Numbered from the stretch's first letter, positions 37,710 to 47,906 are shown. The stretch: DNA of 64,000 nt from Gimesia algae (GCF_007746795.1 NZ_CP036343.1:7631029-7695028), one strand, 5' to 3'. Notes: generated by a model not told the origin, from the letters alone. Numbers and translations are program-made.

Positions 37710-37900
37710 ACACGCTATTGGGTTGTCTACGAATTAGCAAACGGCGTTATCGTTTTTTACGACAGCGCTAACAAACAATATGATGTGCAAATTACAGAGA
37801 ATCACATTGTCACAGTCGGCAACATGCAATGCGTAATCAATTTTTTGACCGAAAACATCTACCTATACCAATTAACGGAAAACGATTAGAAGCTTTGAGA

Positions 37901-39415
37901 TTACTTACTCTGCTTCTTGCCCCGTTTTTTCCGTTTGACTTCGAGGCTGGGATGCTTTGGACCGCCGCCTAAGTAGGGATGTTTCTCAAGCTCATCCCCC
38001 TGCCCCAACTCGCGGGGATCGTGGGTGGCTACCAGTTGCTGTTGCAGTTCATTTGCCAGTTTCGCTTTGATCTTCTCGTACATCGGAGAGGCGGCAACGT
38101 TCTGCAACTGATCCGGATCATTCCGCAGATCATACAGTTCTTCCGCCGGCAGCTTTCCAAATGCCAGATCATACAGTCGACGATGAGTTGCATCCTTGTT
38201 TTTATTTTCGACCATATAGGTCTTGGTCGGACCATTGTCACAGTCTCCATACCAGGTACCTGGAATGGCCGCGTGTTGATAATCGGGTGTGCCCGCCGGC
38301 CAGCGATCGGGTCGGATGTTGTGAATGTAAAGAAAGTCATCGGTACGAATGGCACGACAGGGATAGCCCCCCATGTCGGGTGCTTCCTGGGAAGGCACAT
38401 GCCGCTCCTTACCAAAGATAACTTCGTCCCTGTTGTCAGTGATTCGGCCTGATTTTGAATTCGTCAAGACAGGCATCAGGCTGCGACCGGTCACATCCGT
38501 CGGAATTTTCACTCCCGCTGCCTCATAATAGGTGGGCGCCAGATCAATCAGGCTGACAAAATCGGTGACTGAGCGACCGGCCTTGATTTTTTCAGGCCAG
38601 CGGGCTGCGAGAGGCACGCGCGTACCCGTATCATACAGACAACTTTTCCCACGCGGGAACGGCATACCGTGATCGCCGGTCATAAATATGATCGTGTTAT
38701 CGAGTTCGCCTTTTTCTTCGAGTGACTTCATCGCGTCACCTACCAGTTTATCAAAACGCTGTACTTCAAAGTAATAGTCGGCGACATCACTGCGAACGAC
38801 CGATGCATCCGGAAAGCAGGCAGGCAGTTTGATCTGGAAGAGATCCATCCCACTCTGCACCCCGGTACCTGCCTCATAAGGACGATGCGGATCACTGCTG
38901 CCCAGCCAGAAGCAGAAAGGTTCGCCTTGTTTCTGATGCTGTAGAAAATCCTGAAAACTCTTAAAGCGTTTTCCCGCCAGTTCGCGGCCGGTGGTTTCGG
39001 TACGTCCCGGCCCCCAGGCTTTGCCGGTGTAGCCGACCTGATAACCGTGTGCCTTGAGAATTTCCGGATATGTTTCGAACTTGTCAGGAAAAATGCAATG
39101 CAGGTTCGCCCCCGCTTCGAGCTGCCAATGATATTTACCGGTCAGAATTGCCCCGCGCGAAGGGGTGCAGGAAGGCGAGGAGACATACGCATTTTGAAAC
39201 AGCACACCCTCGCGGGCCAGCCGATCAAACGTAGGCGTTTTCACAACCGGATCGCCATAAGCTCCTGCATGCGGCCAACCCCAGTCATCGGCAATCGCGA
39301 ACAGAATATTAGGTCGCTTCTGCTCTTCCGATGCCTGAGTGTGTGAAACAATGCAAAGGGTAATTATGAAGATGCAGCAGGACATTATTCGTGCTACACA
39401 AGTACTATTAAACAT
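37901..39415 (-). CDS. Formylglycine-dependent sulfatase
   Basis: 504 aa. A signal peptide (about 1-29, ending SHTQASE) directs export. The sulfatase motif CTPSRG has Cys83 as the residue converted to formylglycine. Other conserved parts are ILFAIADDWGWPH (metal ligands DD), GYTGKAWGP, IIFMTGDHGMPFPRGKSCLY and the Lys/His near TGDHG. It resembles heparan N-sulfatase/arylsulfatase types that act on polysaccharide sulfates. The PVC-type gene is 50 bp upstream and they likely share a transcript. A basic Lys-rich tail ends the protein. Confidence 0.93.
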   Translation of the reverse strand: MFNSTCVARIMSCCIFIITLCIVSHTQASEEQKRPNILFAIADDWGWPHAGAYGDPVVKTPTFDRLAREGVLFQNAYVSSPSCTPSRGAILTGKYHWQLEAGANLHCIFPDKFETYPEILKAHGYQVGYTGKAWGPGRTETTGRELAGKRFKSFQDFLQHQKQGEPFCFWLGSSDPHRPYEAGTGVQSGMDLFQIKLPACFPDASVVRSDVADYYFEVQRFDKLVGDAMKSLEEKGELDNTIIFMTGDHGMPFPRGKSCLYDTGTRVPLAARWPEKIKAGRSVTDFVSLIDLAPTYYEAAGVKIPTDVTGRSLMPVLTNSKSGRITDNRDEVIFGKERHVPSQEAPDMGGYPCRAIRTDDFLYIHNIRPDRWPAGTPDYQHAAIPGTWYGDCDNGPTKTYMVENKNKDATHRRLYDLAFGKLPAEELYDLRNDPDQLQNVAASPMYEKIKAKLANELQQQLVATHDPRELGQGDELEKHPYLGGGPKHPSLEVKRKKRGKKQSK

Positions 39416-39465
39416 AGCGCACCCTTAACGGCTGGAATCAGAGGAATCGGGACATTGATTCCACT

Positions 39466-42400
39466 TTACTTGCGATTCTGCAGGTACGCAAGCAAATCCC
39501 GGATTTCCTGCTGAGTCAGACGCTGCTCCAGTCCTTTAGGCATGATCGAAGTCGGCGACTCTTTCATGACTTCAATCTGATCACGGGCGATCCGTACTTC
39601 GGACAGATCCGCGGTTCTGAGGTAGACGGTATCCGTCGATTCGCGACTGATGACGCCCGTATAAATACGTCCGGCATCCGTCACTACCAGATAGGAACGA
39701 TAGCCACGCGCAAAGCTGGCGCTGGGAAGTGCAATCGCTTCCAGTAAATCTGTTCCGGTACGAATAGCACCAATTTTTGTCAGATCGGGCCCCACTTTTC
39801 CGCCGGAATCTTCGACCGCATGACAACCCGAGCAGGCTGCTTTCTTACCGAAGAAGATTTTGCGTCCTTCTTCCAGCCGTCCCTCTGTGAGCAGAGGCTT
39901 GAGAGATTCCAGGTGCGCCTTCTGCTGTGCCAGATCCACGCCCAGTTTCTTCAACAGCGGTGTCGCTGCCTGCTGAACCGATTCGGGATACTTCTGTAAC
40001 AGGCTCGCCAGTTCATCCGCCGACAAGTTCGTCGCAGCGGAAGAACCATTCAAGCCCGTAATCAAAGCCAGCCCCACAGCCTCATCGACGCTTTTCGCAT
40101 AAGCTCTTAACAGAACCGGCAGCGCGAGGGGCCCGGGTGCGTCCAGTTGTTTTGATAACTGGATTAATTGATTGGCAGATTGTGGCAATCCTGACAGTGC
40201 TCTTGCCGCCGCCAGACGATCCAGAGGCGGATACTCTTCATTCATTCGAGACATGAGAAAATTGAACGTACTCTGATCGATGCTTTTTAAATGGGAACCG
40301 ACAGCGGAAAATGCTTCAATTCGCAGAGAAGCCGGCTGTTTCACATCCAGTGCTAAAGACGTTAACTGTTCATTGAGATCAGGCTGATCATGAGTCTGAG
40401 CAATGCGGACGACGAAAATCTGTAATTCAGGTTCAGCCGTCTTCAAAATCTGCCCCAGTGCAGAACGCCAGGCGACAGGAAACTCTTTCAACGTAGAACG
40501 CTGAATGACTTCCAGTAGAATCGTCTTTGCAGGCTCTGATGTTTCATCACTCGTCAGTGACTGAGCAATCAGTGATTGCACTTCGGGATCAGCAGACTGC
40601 GCGACCAGAAAACCCCGCAGTACCGCAGCCCGCTCCGAACTCAGCTCCGCTTCGCTCAACCAGGTTTTCAACAGCGTCATAGTTTCGCCGGCCCACCCCT
40701 CATGTTCTCCGATTATCGTCAGAGCCTCTTTCTGCAAAGCCGGATCATCGGTGTCCAGCAGGGGGGTTACCAGTTCCCGAGTCAGATTACCCGAGTTCAT
40801 CTGGTCCAGAGCAATCAACGCCGCGCGGCGGACAGCCGGACTGGAATCATCCAGGCCAGAGAGAACCAGATCGCGATTGTCGATACGAATCAATGCATAG
40901 ATGAGAGCATGCTCCAGCGTTCGATCTGGAGTCCCGGATTTGATTACATTGAATAGAGATTTCACTACCGACTGCAACTGTTCATCCGAAACAGAGTCAC
41001 GTCGCCCTGCCTCACAAATGCGCCCCAAGGCAGTTGCCGCGGTACGTTGTACGGGGGGTTTGTTCTGTTTCAATAACGCGATTAACTGATCAACTGATTG
41101 CGAATTTCGCAACGTCCCCAGCGCTTTCGCTGCCGTCATCTGCACACTCTCCGAGGATGCCAGACCGTTTTGAATTGCAGTTACTGCTTTACCTGTTCCA
41201 ATGCGCGATAATGTCCAGACCGCATTGCGTTTACTGGTATCATTATAAAAGGAACCGCTGGGTGATTCGATTACTTTTGCAAGCTGAGGCACAGCCAGAT
41301 CGCCAACACGGGCCAGTTCTTCGATGGCCTTCTGCTGCACAAAGGGACGTGTGTCGTTCAACAACTGCAGCTTGCGAGGGGGTGACAATGATTTCCAGTC
41401 CAGAGTTAGACCATAAGGATCTTTCAGCGCCGGTGTGCCTGTCTTACGAATACGATAGATGGCTCCATGAATGTCTGGCTTGGAAATCTGAGATTGGGGA
41501 CAACCAATGCGGAACCAGCCACCAGTGTTAATCACCAGCAGGCTGCCATCAGCGTCTTCGATGATATCAGTGGGATGAAAGTCGGGATCATCTGAAACCA
41601 GAAAGTCTTCTTCTTTGGTTTCAAATGTGGCTCCGTTACGTATCAGCTGGGAGCGTATGACTTTGTGAGTATTAAATATCGTCGTGAAAATATTGCCTTG
41701 ATATTCTGGTCCGAACTGCGATCCCCGATAGCGTAACATGCCGGAAACGGCGACGTGACCAAAGCGGGTGATCGGTCCCAACAGTTCTCCCGTGCGTTTG
41801 AATTCAGCGACACAATCCTCAAAGTGAGGATAGACGCCTCCTTCCAGCCAGTGCACCAGACAGTCCACGCGGGGACGGTTCATTAAAATATTTACCGAAC
41901 CAATCATTTCCCCTTCGGGAGTGAAATCGATCTCGACGGGATTATCCATACCGCCACCACAATGCACCTCGATATCGGAGCCATCGGGGTTACAGGAAAA
42001 GATCCGGGCGGCCAATCCTTTGCTGGTGACCTTGCCTGACTTATCTTTGAATTCGTGACCGTGTCTGCCATCACACCAGTAGAGCCGTCCTTCCGGCCCA
42101 CGAAAACATCCGTGGATACTAGCCGCATTACCAGAGAAGCCGAACGAATCGACGATAATCTTCCGCTCATCCGCCACGCCGTCGTCGTCGTGATCCGTCA
42201 GCTTCCAGATATTGGGAGGACTGGCAACATAGAGTGATCCCTCGTGCCAGAGTGCGCCCATCGGCAGGGTCAACTTATCCGCGAATACCGTACTCTGATC
42301 AAAGCGTCCGTCGCCATCCCGATCCACGAGCATGCGAATCATACTTTTCGGTTCTTTAATCAACTGGGGAGCACGCGTGTTTTCTCCCGAACTTTCTGCA

Positions 42401-42609
42401 ATGAACAGCCGCCCGCGATCATCAAAACCTGCCATCATTGGATATTTTGTCAGTTCACTGTTAGTGACCCGTTCGATACTGAAACCATCCGGAACGCGGG
42501 GCAGATCTTCCGCCGTCGTTTTCTCTATTGGAAAAAACAGAACAAGAATCACGATAACAAAACCATTCAAGAGCGATTTGTACTTCGGCAAAAGATTCAC
42601 AGCAGTCAC
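39466..42609 (-). CDS. PVC-type membrane-bound dehydrogenase with HEAT repeats and CxxCH domain
   Basis: 1047 aa, exported (signal peptide about 1-34). Domains in order: a beta-propeller dehydrogenase-like region (about 38-390; FSIERVTNSELTKYPMMAGF, EHRLY-type repeats, DPDFHPTDIIEDADGSLLVI), an armadillo/HEAT repeat region (about 430-900) and a C-terminal c-type haem domain with ACSGCH near residue 924. This layout is the planctomycete family annotated as PVC-type haem-binding CxxCH protein. It is probably periplasmic and part of polysaccharide or sugar breakdown with the sulfatase. Confidence 0.9.
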   Translation of the reverse strand: MTAVNLLPKYKSLLNGFVIVILVLFFPIEKTTAEDLPRVPDGFSIERVTNSELTKYPMMAGFDDRGRLFIAESSGENTRAPQLIKEPKSMIRMLVDRDGDGRFDQSTVFADKLTLPMGALWHEGSLYVASPPNIWKLTDHDDDGVADERKIIVDSFGFSGNAASIHGCFRGPEGRLYWCDGRHGHEFKDKSGKVTSKGLAARIFSCNPDGSDIEVHCGGGMDNPVEIDFTPEGEMIGSVNILMNRPRVDCLVHWLEGGVYPHFEDCVAEFKRTGELLGPITRFGHVAVSGMLRYRGSQFGPEYQGNIFTTIFNTHKVIRSQLIRNGATFETKEEDFLVSDDPDFHPTDIIEDADGSLLVINTGGWFRIGCPQSQISKPDIHGAIYRIRKTGTPALKDPYGLTLDWKSLSPPRKLQLLNDTRPFVQQKAIEELARVGDLAVPQLAKVIESPSGSFYNDTSKRNAVWTLSRIGTGKAVTAIQNGLASSESVQMTAAKALGTLRNSQSVDQLIALLKQNKPPVQRTAATALGRICEAGRRDSVSDEQLQSVVKSLFNVIKSGTPDRTLEHALIYALIRIDNRDLVLSGLDDSSPAVRRAALIALDQMNSGNLTRELVTPLLDTDDPALQKEALTIIGEHEGWAGETMTLLKTWLSEAELSSERAAVLRGFLVAQSADPEVQSLIAQSLTSDETSEPAKTILLEVIQRSTLKEFPVAWRSALGQILKTAEPELQIFVVRIAQTHDQPDLNEQLTSLALDVKQPASLRIEAFSAVGSHLKSIDQSTFNFLMSRMNEEYPPLDRLAAARALSGLPQSANQLIQLSKQLDAPGPLALPVLLRAYAKSVDEAVGLALITGLNGSSAATNLSADELASLLQKYPESVQQAATPLLKKLGVDLAQQKAHLESLKPLLTEGRLEEGRKIFFGKKAACSGCHAVEDSGGKVGPDLTKIGAIRTGTDLLEAIALPSASFARGYRSYLVVTDAGRIYTGVISRESTDTVYLRTADLSEVRIARDQIEVMKESPTSIMPKGLEQRLTQQEIRDLLAYLQNRK

Positions 42610-42865
42610 CTTTATCAGGCAAGAAATAAGTCAATGGATGACGATACCCAGGTAAGCTCTCAGCGAGGACCTGACATTGTAAACAAAGTAAAGAATGCAC
42701 ACAAACAGCATTCTGAAGAATTCATAAGATTCCCAACTGTACAAAACAGAGACTGATCGCGTTCGAATTTGATGATATGAATTGAACTGCAATTGAGAGT
42801 GGATTTCTCATGTCCTGATATCACGGAATGTTCGCACCTTGAAAAAATAAAATAAATCACATCTT

Positions 42866-42928
42866 ATTCCGGCAGTTCCAGGCGGCATCTTTCGCAAAAA
42901 AACCGTTTTCGTCGCGAACTGGCGGAAT
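42866..42928 (+). promoter_or_regulatory. Long inverted repeat upstream of the LexA-CsrA-like gene
   Basis: ATTCCGGCAGTTC (42866-42878) and GAACTGGCGGAAT (42916-42928) pair with one mismatch over 13 bp and are 37 bp apart. A second pair AAAACCG/CGGTTTT (about 42898-42904/42940-42946) overlaps it. Such paired half-sites could be operators. The region 42610-43038 (429 bp) has no gene. Confidence 0.45.
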
Positions 42929-42986
42929 CGATCATTTCGCGGTTTTGATGCCTGCGGTGAAAATTTCTGACCGCTTTTTTCCCGCT

Positions 42987-42992
42987 ATAATT
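42987..42992 (+). promoter_or_regulatory. Candidate -10 box of the LexA-CsrA-like gene
   Basis: A perfect TATAAT lies 47 bp before the ATG 43039. No good -35 is found at 16-18 bp upstream; the putative operator half-sites lie 59-121 bp upstream of it, which would suit activation or repression there. Confidence 0.35.
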
Positions 42993-43038
42993 CCTACGTA
43001 ACGCACAGCACTTCACCAGTACACAAGGGAGTTTTCAA

Positions 43039-43422
43039 ATGCAGACAACAGACATTTCGACGCGAAAAACACTGACCGAAAAACAAGAGGCCATCTACTC
43101 ATTTATCAAACAGGAAATCACGCAACAACGTCTATCGCCTACAGTGCGGGAAATTGCAGAACAATTCGGCATTCGATCATCAAATGGAGTGATGTGTCAT
43201 CTCCGCGCGCTGGAACGAAAAGGCTGGATTAAACGGGATCACTACCTGTCACGTGGCATTACTCTGATTGCAGAACCGGTCACACAGATGATCACACTCA
43301 CTCCAGGTGAAGCCGGTTGTATCGGAGAAATCTATCTCGGATGTGTCGGCGTGAAAGATCGCAGTGTCACGCTGGAACTGATTGCACCTGACACGATGGG
43401 AGAAGTTCGCAAAGATCCTTGA
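43039..43422 (+). CDS. LexA DNA-binding domain fused to a CsrA-like domain
   Basis: 127 aa, start preceded by GGGAG. Residues about 10-76 are a LexA-type winged helix (LTEKQEAIYSFIKQEITQQ, SPTVREIAEQFGIRSSNGVM, LRALERKGWIKRD, SRGITLI). The S24 self-cleavage domain of LexA is missing. Instead residues about 84-127 (MITLTPGEAGCIGEIYLGCV, GVKDRSVTLELIAPDTMGEV, RKDP) follow the spacing of CsrA: the IG, hydrophobic strand, V(x)L, AP and Arg124 positions match csrA of this window. RNA-contacting residues of strand 1 are altered (TP for SR). A regulator linking DNA and perhaps RNA or dimer formation is possible; function unknown. Confidence 0.7.
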   Translation: MQTTDISTRKTLTEKQEAIYSFIKQEITQQRLSPTVREIAEQFGIRSSNGVMCHLRALERKGWIKRDHYLSRGITLIAEPVTQMITLTPGEAGCIGEIYLGCVGVKDRSVTLELIAPDTMGEVRKDP

Positions 43423-43514
43423 GTAATTCTGCATTATAGAAAATGCCCTGAAGTCAAATCATGCCTTAAAACCTGGCTGGCAAAACATATTTCATACCTG
43501 GAGGATTTATCAGC

Positions 43515-44195
43515 ATGGATCAAAACCCGGAATCAAACGAGACAGATGAACTTCTGCCTTTTAACAGAGACTCAAGAGCTGGATCTGAGAACGTAGCATC
43601 CGCATCAGAAATTCCAGAGGCACTAAAAAACAGTTATACCAATCTGCTGACGATCGAAGATGAATACGAAGGTCTGACATCAGGAGAAGCTTCAACCGAT
43701 GTACAGCAATGCAATGAACTGTTGACGAACCAGGAACAGCAGATGCAACGGCTGGCTCGCAAATTGAACCAGGAAAACTCGAAGCTGGAACGATTGAAGG
43801 GCGATCTGGAAGAAGCAGAGGTCTGCCAGGCAATGGCACAATCTTATGAAGCGGCGATCGCAGGCTGGCGTGAAATGATCCAGGTTTTTGAATCGTTTCA
43901 TCAGTCTAACATTCACAGTCAGCCGGCATTTTCATTGGCAGAGCAGACTTGGGAAGACCTGAAACATGTGGAACAACAGGCTTTAACCGAACTGGAAAAT
44001 GAGACTACATGGGAAGTAATCCATACTCCCTATGGCTCAACAACCATTCCGAAGCAGGAAGGCCTGCTGCCAGATGAGATCAAGATCGAAATCCTGGGTG
44101 ATTATCTGCCTGTCTCTATTAGAACAGAAACAGCACGCCTTGCTTTAACCCAGTGTCAACAGGGAACAGCCACTTATGCAGTGAGCTGCCTCTAA
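43515..44195 (+). CDS. Hypothetical coiled-coil protein (226 aa)
   Basis: ATG 43515 is preceded by GGAGGATTTATCAGC. A low-complexity acidic N-terminus is followed by a coiled coil (about 60-115; LTNQEQQMQRLARKLNQENS, LERLKGDLEEAE). The C-terminal part (about 165-226) has short strands (WEVIHTPYGSTTI, IKIEILGDYLPVSI). No signal peptide and no membrane segment. Not recognised. It follows the LexA-CsrA-like gene by 92 bp on the same strand. Confidence 0.65.
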   Translation: MDQNPESNETDELLPFNRDSRAGSENVASASEIPEALKNSYTNLLTIEDEYEGLTSGEASTDVQQCNELLTNQEQQMQRLARKLNQENSKLERLKGDLEEAEVCQAMAQSYEAAIAGWREMIQVFESFHQSNIHSQPAFSLAEQTWEDLKHVEQQALTELENETTWEVIHTPYGSTTIPKQEGLLPDEIKIEILGDYLPVSIRTETARLALTQCQQGTATYAVSCL

Positions 44196-44254
44196 ACTTC
44201 TTGAACTGACACATTCTAAATCACATTTAATTATTTCACAGGGAAAGTACGTCC

Positions 44255-45352
44255 ATGGAAAACCAGTTTTCAGAAACCGATATTGATGAAATTACCTGCC
44301 GCACTATCAACGGTCAACTTGCCGAATGGGGTATTGATTTCTCGCAGTCGCGCGTGGCACAACTCGGGCACACTCAAATCGAACAGCTACAGTCCTGGAT
44401 CAATGCTGGTGTGGAAGCTGACGAAGCATATCGGGCTGAGTTTGCCGCGCTGCCAGATTTTATGGAGAGTGAATTGCTGGAAATGAAAGGAGAATTAGCA
44501 TCCGGCTCTCGGGAAGAAATCATAGAACAGGCAATCAATGCCTGTGAAGCAGAAGTACCGATCACTGAAAACCCATATCTGCTTGATACCACGGGCTGGC
44601 AGTTGTGGCGCAAAGCCTATTGTTACTGGTATCACGGCGAGTCTCTTGATTTTCTGGAAGAAGAGGCTGCAATAGAATCCAGCAGTGAAATTGCATTGCC
44701 GCAGTTGGCAATGACACAGGAGTTGGCTGAATTAATTACTCATTTCACTCAAGCAGACGATTCACTGAAACAGCTTCGATTCAAACTCAAACAGACAAAA
44801 CGGGAACGAAATGCCAGTCGTAATAAACTGATGATGTTTCTCAAACAGAATTGTCACTCGACTGAAGCAGCAGTAACCATCATAAAACATCCATCACAAG
44901 CAGTAAGCAGCCCAAAATCGGAGCAGAGTGAACCAGTTAATCAATCATCTGAGTTACGCGAACCAATCAGCATTATACGCATACCTGTTGCCGGTCCGGA
45001 AACAAACCGTGTCGAAGTTTTTCTGCAACAGATCGGCGACGGAACCTGGCGGGCCGGCCATTTCTGGTCTGTGGAAAGCAATTCACAAACCGGACAGATT
45101 TCACGTGGTAGTCAGTCTCCTGAACGAAGACAAACGACCTTTTCCACGGATACCTCTGCGCTGATAAATGAAACACTGATACTCAGCAGAAAGCTCAGTA
45201 GCGACCCTGAGATTCAAACTCAAATCGTCGACTATCTGAATCTTCTGGAAGAATATCCAGGTCAACTGGATCTCTGCAGTAACTGTCATCAGCACTGGCT
45301 CAGTGAAGAGCTGGACCTTTCAGGATGTTGTCCACAGTGTTCCAATGACTGA
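44255..45352 (+). CDS. Hypothetical protein with C-terminal zinc ribbon (365 aa)
   Basis: AGGGAAAG precedes ATG 44255. An acidic, helical N-terminal half (about 1-210) includes a Lys/Arg-rich coiled coil (QLRFKLKQTKRERNASRNKL). A beta-rich middle part follows (about 235-330). The end has LCSNCHQHW and CCPQCSND, a four-Cys zinc ribbon. Not recognised. It follows the previous unknown gene by 59 bp; both may belong to one transcript started by the LexA-CsrA-like gene. Confidence 0.65.
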   Translation: MENQFSETDIDEITCRTINGQLAEWGIDFSQSRVAQLGHTQIEQLQSWINAGVEADEAYRAEFAALPDFMESELLEMKGELASGSREEIIEQAINACEAEVPITENPYLLDTTGWQLWRKAYCYWYHGESLDFLEEEAAIESSSEIALPQLAMTQELAELITHFTQADDSLKQLRFKLKQTKRERNASRNKLMMFLKQNCHSTEAAVTIIKHPSQAVSSPKSEQSEPVNQSSELREPISIIRIPVAGPETNRVEVFLQQIGDGTWRAGHFWSVESNSQTGQISRGSQSPERRQTTFSTDTSALINETLILSRKLSSDPEIQTQIVDYLNLLEEYPGQLDLCSNCHQHWLSEELDLSGCCPQCSND

Positions 45353-45501
45353 TCTTCTGCGAGCCAGTTTCAATCGGAGCAGAATTCTTTCGAGTCTCTC
45401 ATTTTCTCTTGCCTTGCCTACTGAATCTTGCCATAGTTTAAGATAGTTTATAAAAGCGGATCCCGGATTTCAGGCCATTTATTCAGAGGTGGAGGCTTCC
45501 T

Positions 45502-46875
45502 GTGCAAGATCAACCCGAAAAAGCAGACCAGACTCAATCTACTATAAGCCGCAGACGGTTTCTGGCAACTTCTGCATCGGCAGCCGCCGCGATTGGATTC
45601 GGTGCGCCCGCCATTGTGCGGGGAACCAACCTGAATGAAAAGCTCAACATTGCTATTATTGGTTCTGGGGGACGGGGCGGCAGCAATCTCCGTTCGGTCT
45701 CTTCAGAAAATATTACGGTTCTGTGTGATGTGAATGAACAAAATCTGTTTCGCGCCTCACAGAGTCATCCCAAAGCAAAACAGTTCAAAGATTTTCGCAA
45801 AGTTTACGATCATCCGGATCAGTTTGACGCTGTTGTCGTGAGTACCTGCGAACACACTCATGCTTTCGCGACGCTACCGGCGCTGCAGATGAAAAAACAT
45901 GTATACTGTGAAAAGCCTCTGACCCACAGTGTCTGGGAAGCGCGCGTCATTCGAGAAGCGGCTCGAAAGGCGAATGTCGCCACTCAAATGGGTACTCAGA
46001 TCCATGCGGGAGATAATTACCGTCGGGTTGTTGAACTGATTCAGTCCGGCGCCATCGGCCCGGTTCAGGAAGCTCACGTCTGGGTGTCACGAGCCTGGGG
46101 CTGGCATCCTTCGGAAGAAGCCGCGCGTGCAGCAAAAGATCTTGTCTACTCGGAAAAACGACCAAGCCATTCCGATGAGATTCCTCAAGGACTGGACTGG
46201 GATCTCTGGTTAGGACCAGCTCCAGAACGCCCTTTCAATAATATTTATTTCCCGGGGCCCAAATGGTACCGCTGGTGGGATTTTGGGAATGGTACCATGT
46301 CAGACCTGGGCAGCCACTGGATCGACTTGCCTTTCTGGGCACTGAATCTGGATTACCCACTCACAATTGAAGCGGAAGGACCGCCGATCCAGAAAGAAAT
46401 CGCACCAGCTTCGATGCAGGCCATTTATGAATATGGTCAGCGTGGCGAGATGCCCCCCGTCACTGTGGGCTGGTACCAGGGAACAAACAAGCCTCAAATC
46501 TGGAAAGATGGTAAAATTCCCCAGTGGTCTAACGGCGTTTTATTCGTCGGTGAGAAAGGCATGCTCCTTTCCGATTACAGTAAGCATGTATTGCTACCTG
46601 AAAAAGAATTCGCCGACTTCAAACGCCCGGAGCCATTCATTCCAAAATCTCTGGGACATCACGCAGAATGGATTCATGCCTGCAAAACCGGGGCACCGAC
46701 AACCTGCAATTTCGAATACGCGGGCCTGCTCACTGAAGCCAATCACCTCGGTAATGTCGCCTATCGTACAGGTAAAAAACTGCACTGGGACACCCAGACG
46801 ATGAAGGCCACGAACGCTCCTGAATCGGACCAGTATATTCGACGTGAATATCGTAAGGGCTGGGAATTAAGCTAG
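45502..46875 (+). CDS. Gfo/Idh/MocA-family oxidoreductase (Tat-exported)
   Basis: 457 aa from GTG 45502 (GGTGGAGG lies before it). A Tat signal is seen: [20 protein letters not shown]. The NAD-binding Rossmann part has [13 protein letters not shown], then YCEKPLTH with the conserved Lys-Pro and [10 protein letters not shown]. The C-terminal Gfo-type domain includes [13 protein letters not shown] Trp segments and [14 protein letters not shown]. Exported NAD-dependent members process sugars; the substrate is unknown. Typical planctomycete family. Confidence 0.9.
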   Translation: MQDQPEKADQTQSTISRRRFLATSASAAAAIGFGAPAIVRGTNLNEKLNIAIIGSGGRGGSNLRSVSSENITVLCDVNEQNLFRASQSHPKAKQFKDFRKVYDHPDQFDAVVVSTCEHTHAFATLPALQMKKHVYCEKPLTHSVWEARVIREAARKANVATQMGTQIHAGDNYRRVVELIQSGAIGPVQEAHVWVSRAWGWHPSEEAARAAKDLVYSEKRPSHSDEIPQGLDWDLWLGPAPERPFNNIYFPGPKWYRWWDFGNGTMSDLGSHWIDLPFWALNLDYPLTIEAEGPPIQKEIAPASMQAIYEYGQRGEMPPVTVGWYQGTNKPQIWKDGKIPQWSNGVLFVGEKGMLLSDYSKHVLLPEKEFADFKRPEPFIPKSLGHHAEWIHACKTGAPTTCNFEYAGLLTEANHLGNVAYRTGKKLHWDTQTMKATNAPESDQYIRREYRKGWELS

Positions 46876-47072
46876 CTTTGAATATTAATTCAATGTGTCA
46901 TAATGAATTTGAAAACGCATCAGATTCCTAAGAAAACCTAAAGGCTAACCCGGGTATTACTGCTCTCGATTTTCATCTTGTAGTTCTGACTGCAGCATTA
47001 TTGCGGACCTGCACGACAACACTTTTTTTAACTATTTCATTTCAGTTTTTTGATTGCCGGAAACAACTCAGA

Positions 47073-47655
47073 ATGGATGATCAAACTTCCAGTCTCTGGC
47101 AACTCCCTCAGTATTTGCAATCATTGATTCAGTCTGAACTCAATGAAGGGGAGAAGATCATCTGGGTCGGAACTCCGATTCCCAGACGTTTTTGTTTGCG
47201 ATCAATAGGCCTTGTATTGTTTGGTATTCCCTGGACAGCTTTTGCACTATTCTGGATTGCAGGCGCGGCTGGATTTAAACTTCCTGATTTTCAAAAAGGC
47301 TTCGATTTCTTTCCTCTGTTTGGAATCCCCTTCGTCCTGATTGGCCTGGGTATGCTGAGTTCACCACTCTGGATGCTAAGAAAAGCCCGGAATACAGCCT
47401 ATATCTTAACCTCAAACCGGGCGGTTATCTTAACCGGTGGGATGAAAACAGATATCCGATCATTCGAACCAGAGCATCTTGGAAAATTGCATCGAAAACA
47501 ATGGAAAGACGGCTCTGGGGACCTCATATTTGATAAAGAATTCCGCTTTGAGAAAGAACAACTCACAACGACAGCACGACCTCGGCTTTCTGGCAATTCA
47601 GAATGTAAAACAAGTTGAAGATCTTATAAGACAACTGCTAGCAGATTCGAAATAA
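47073..47655 (+). pseudogene. Membrane protein with PH-like domain, frameshifted near the end
   Basis: Frame 1 starts at ATG 47073 (MDDQTSSLWQLPQYLQS) and stops at 47618. Two membrane helices (about 46-66, 82-104) precede NTAYILTSNRAVILTGG, a PH-like (bPH_2) start. After about residue 165 the frame ends in a poor tail (ARPRLSGNSECKTS). In the +1 frame the sequence continues GFLAIQNVKQVEDLIRQLLA and then DSK, to a stop at 47655, which is the natural C-terminus for such proteins. So one nucleotide seems lost between about 47545 and 47585, or the change is a sequencing error. Confidence 0.6.
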
Positions 47656-47906
47656 AGCAGTACCTGATCAGAACTGGATTGTGAATCAATTCCCAATGTT
47701 GATCCGAAATACTCTGGCAAACCAGATTTATTCTGGAACTCAATTTACGTGAAATAAAATCAGTTAATTACCGCGAACAGAAGTGTTATACACAATTTAT
47801 TTAACTGCCAATGAAAAACTGATGTAGTTGTAGCCCGCTTTTGAAAGTCCAGAGTGAATCCGCTATCTCTAAGATGAGTCTTGCGTAAGTTGAAAGACAT
47901 TTCTCC

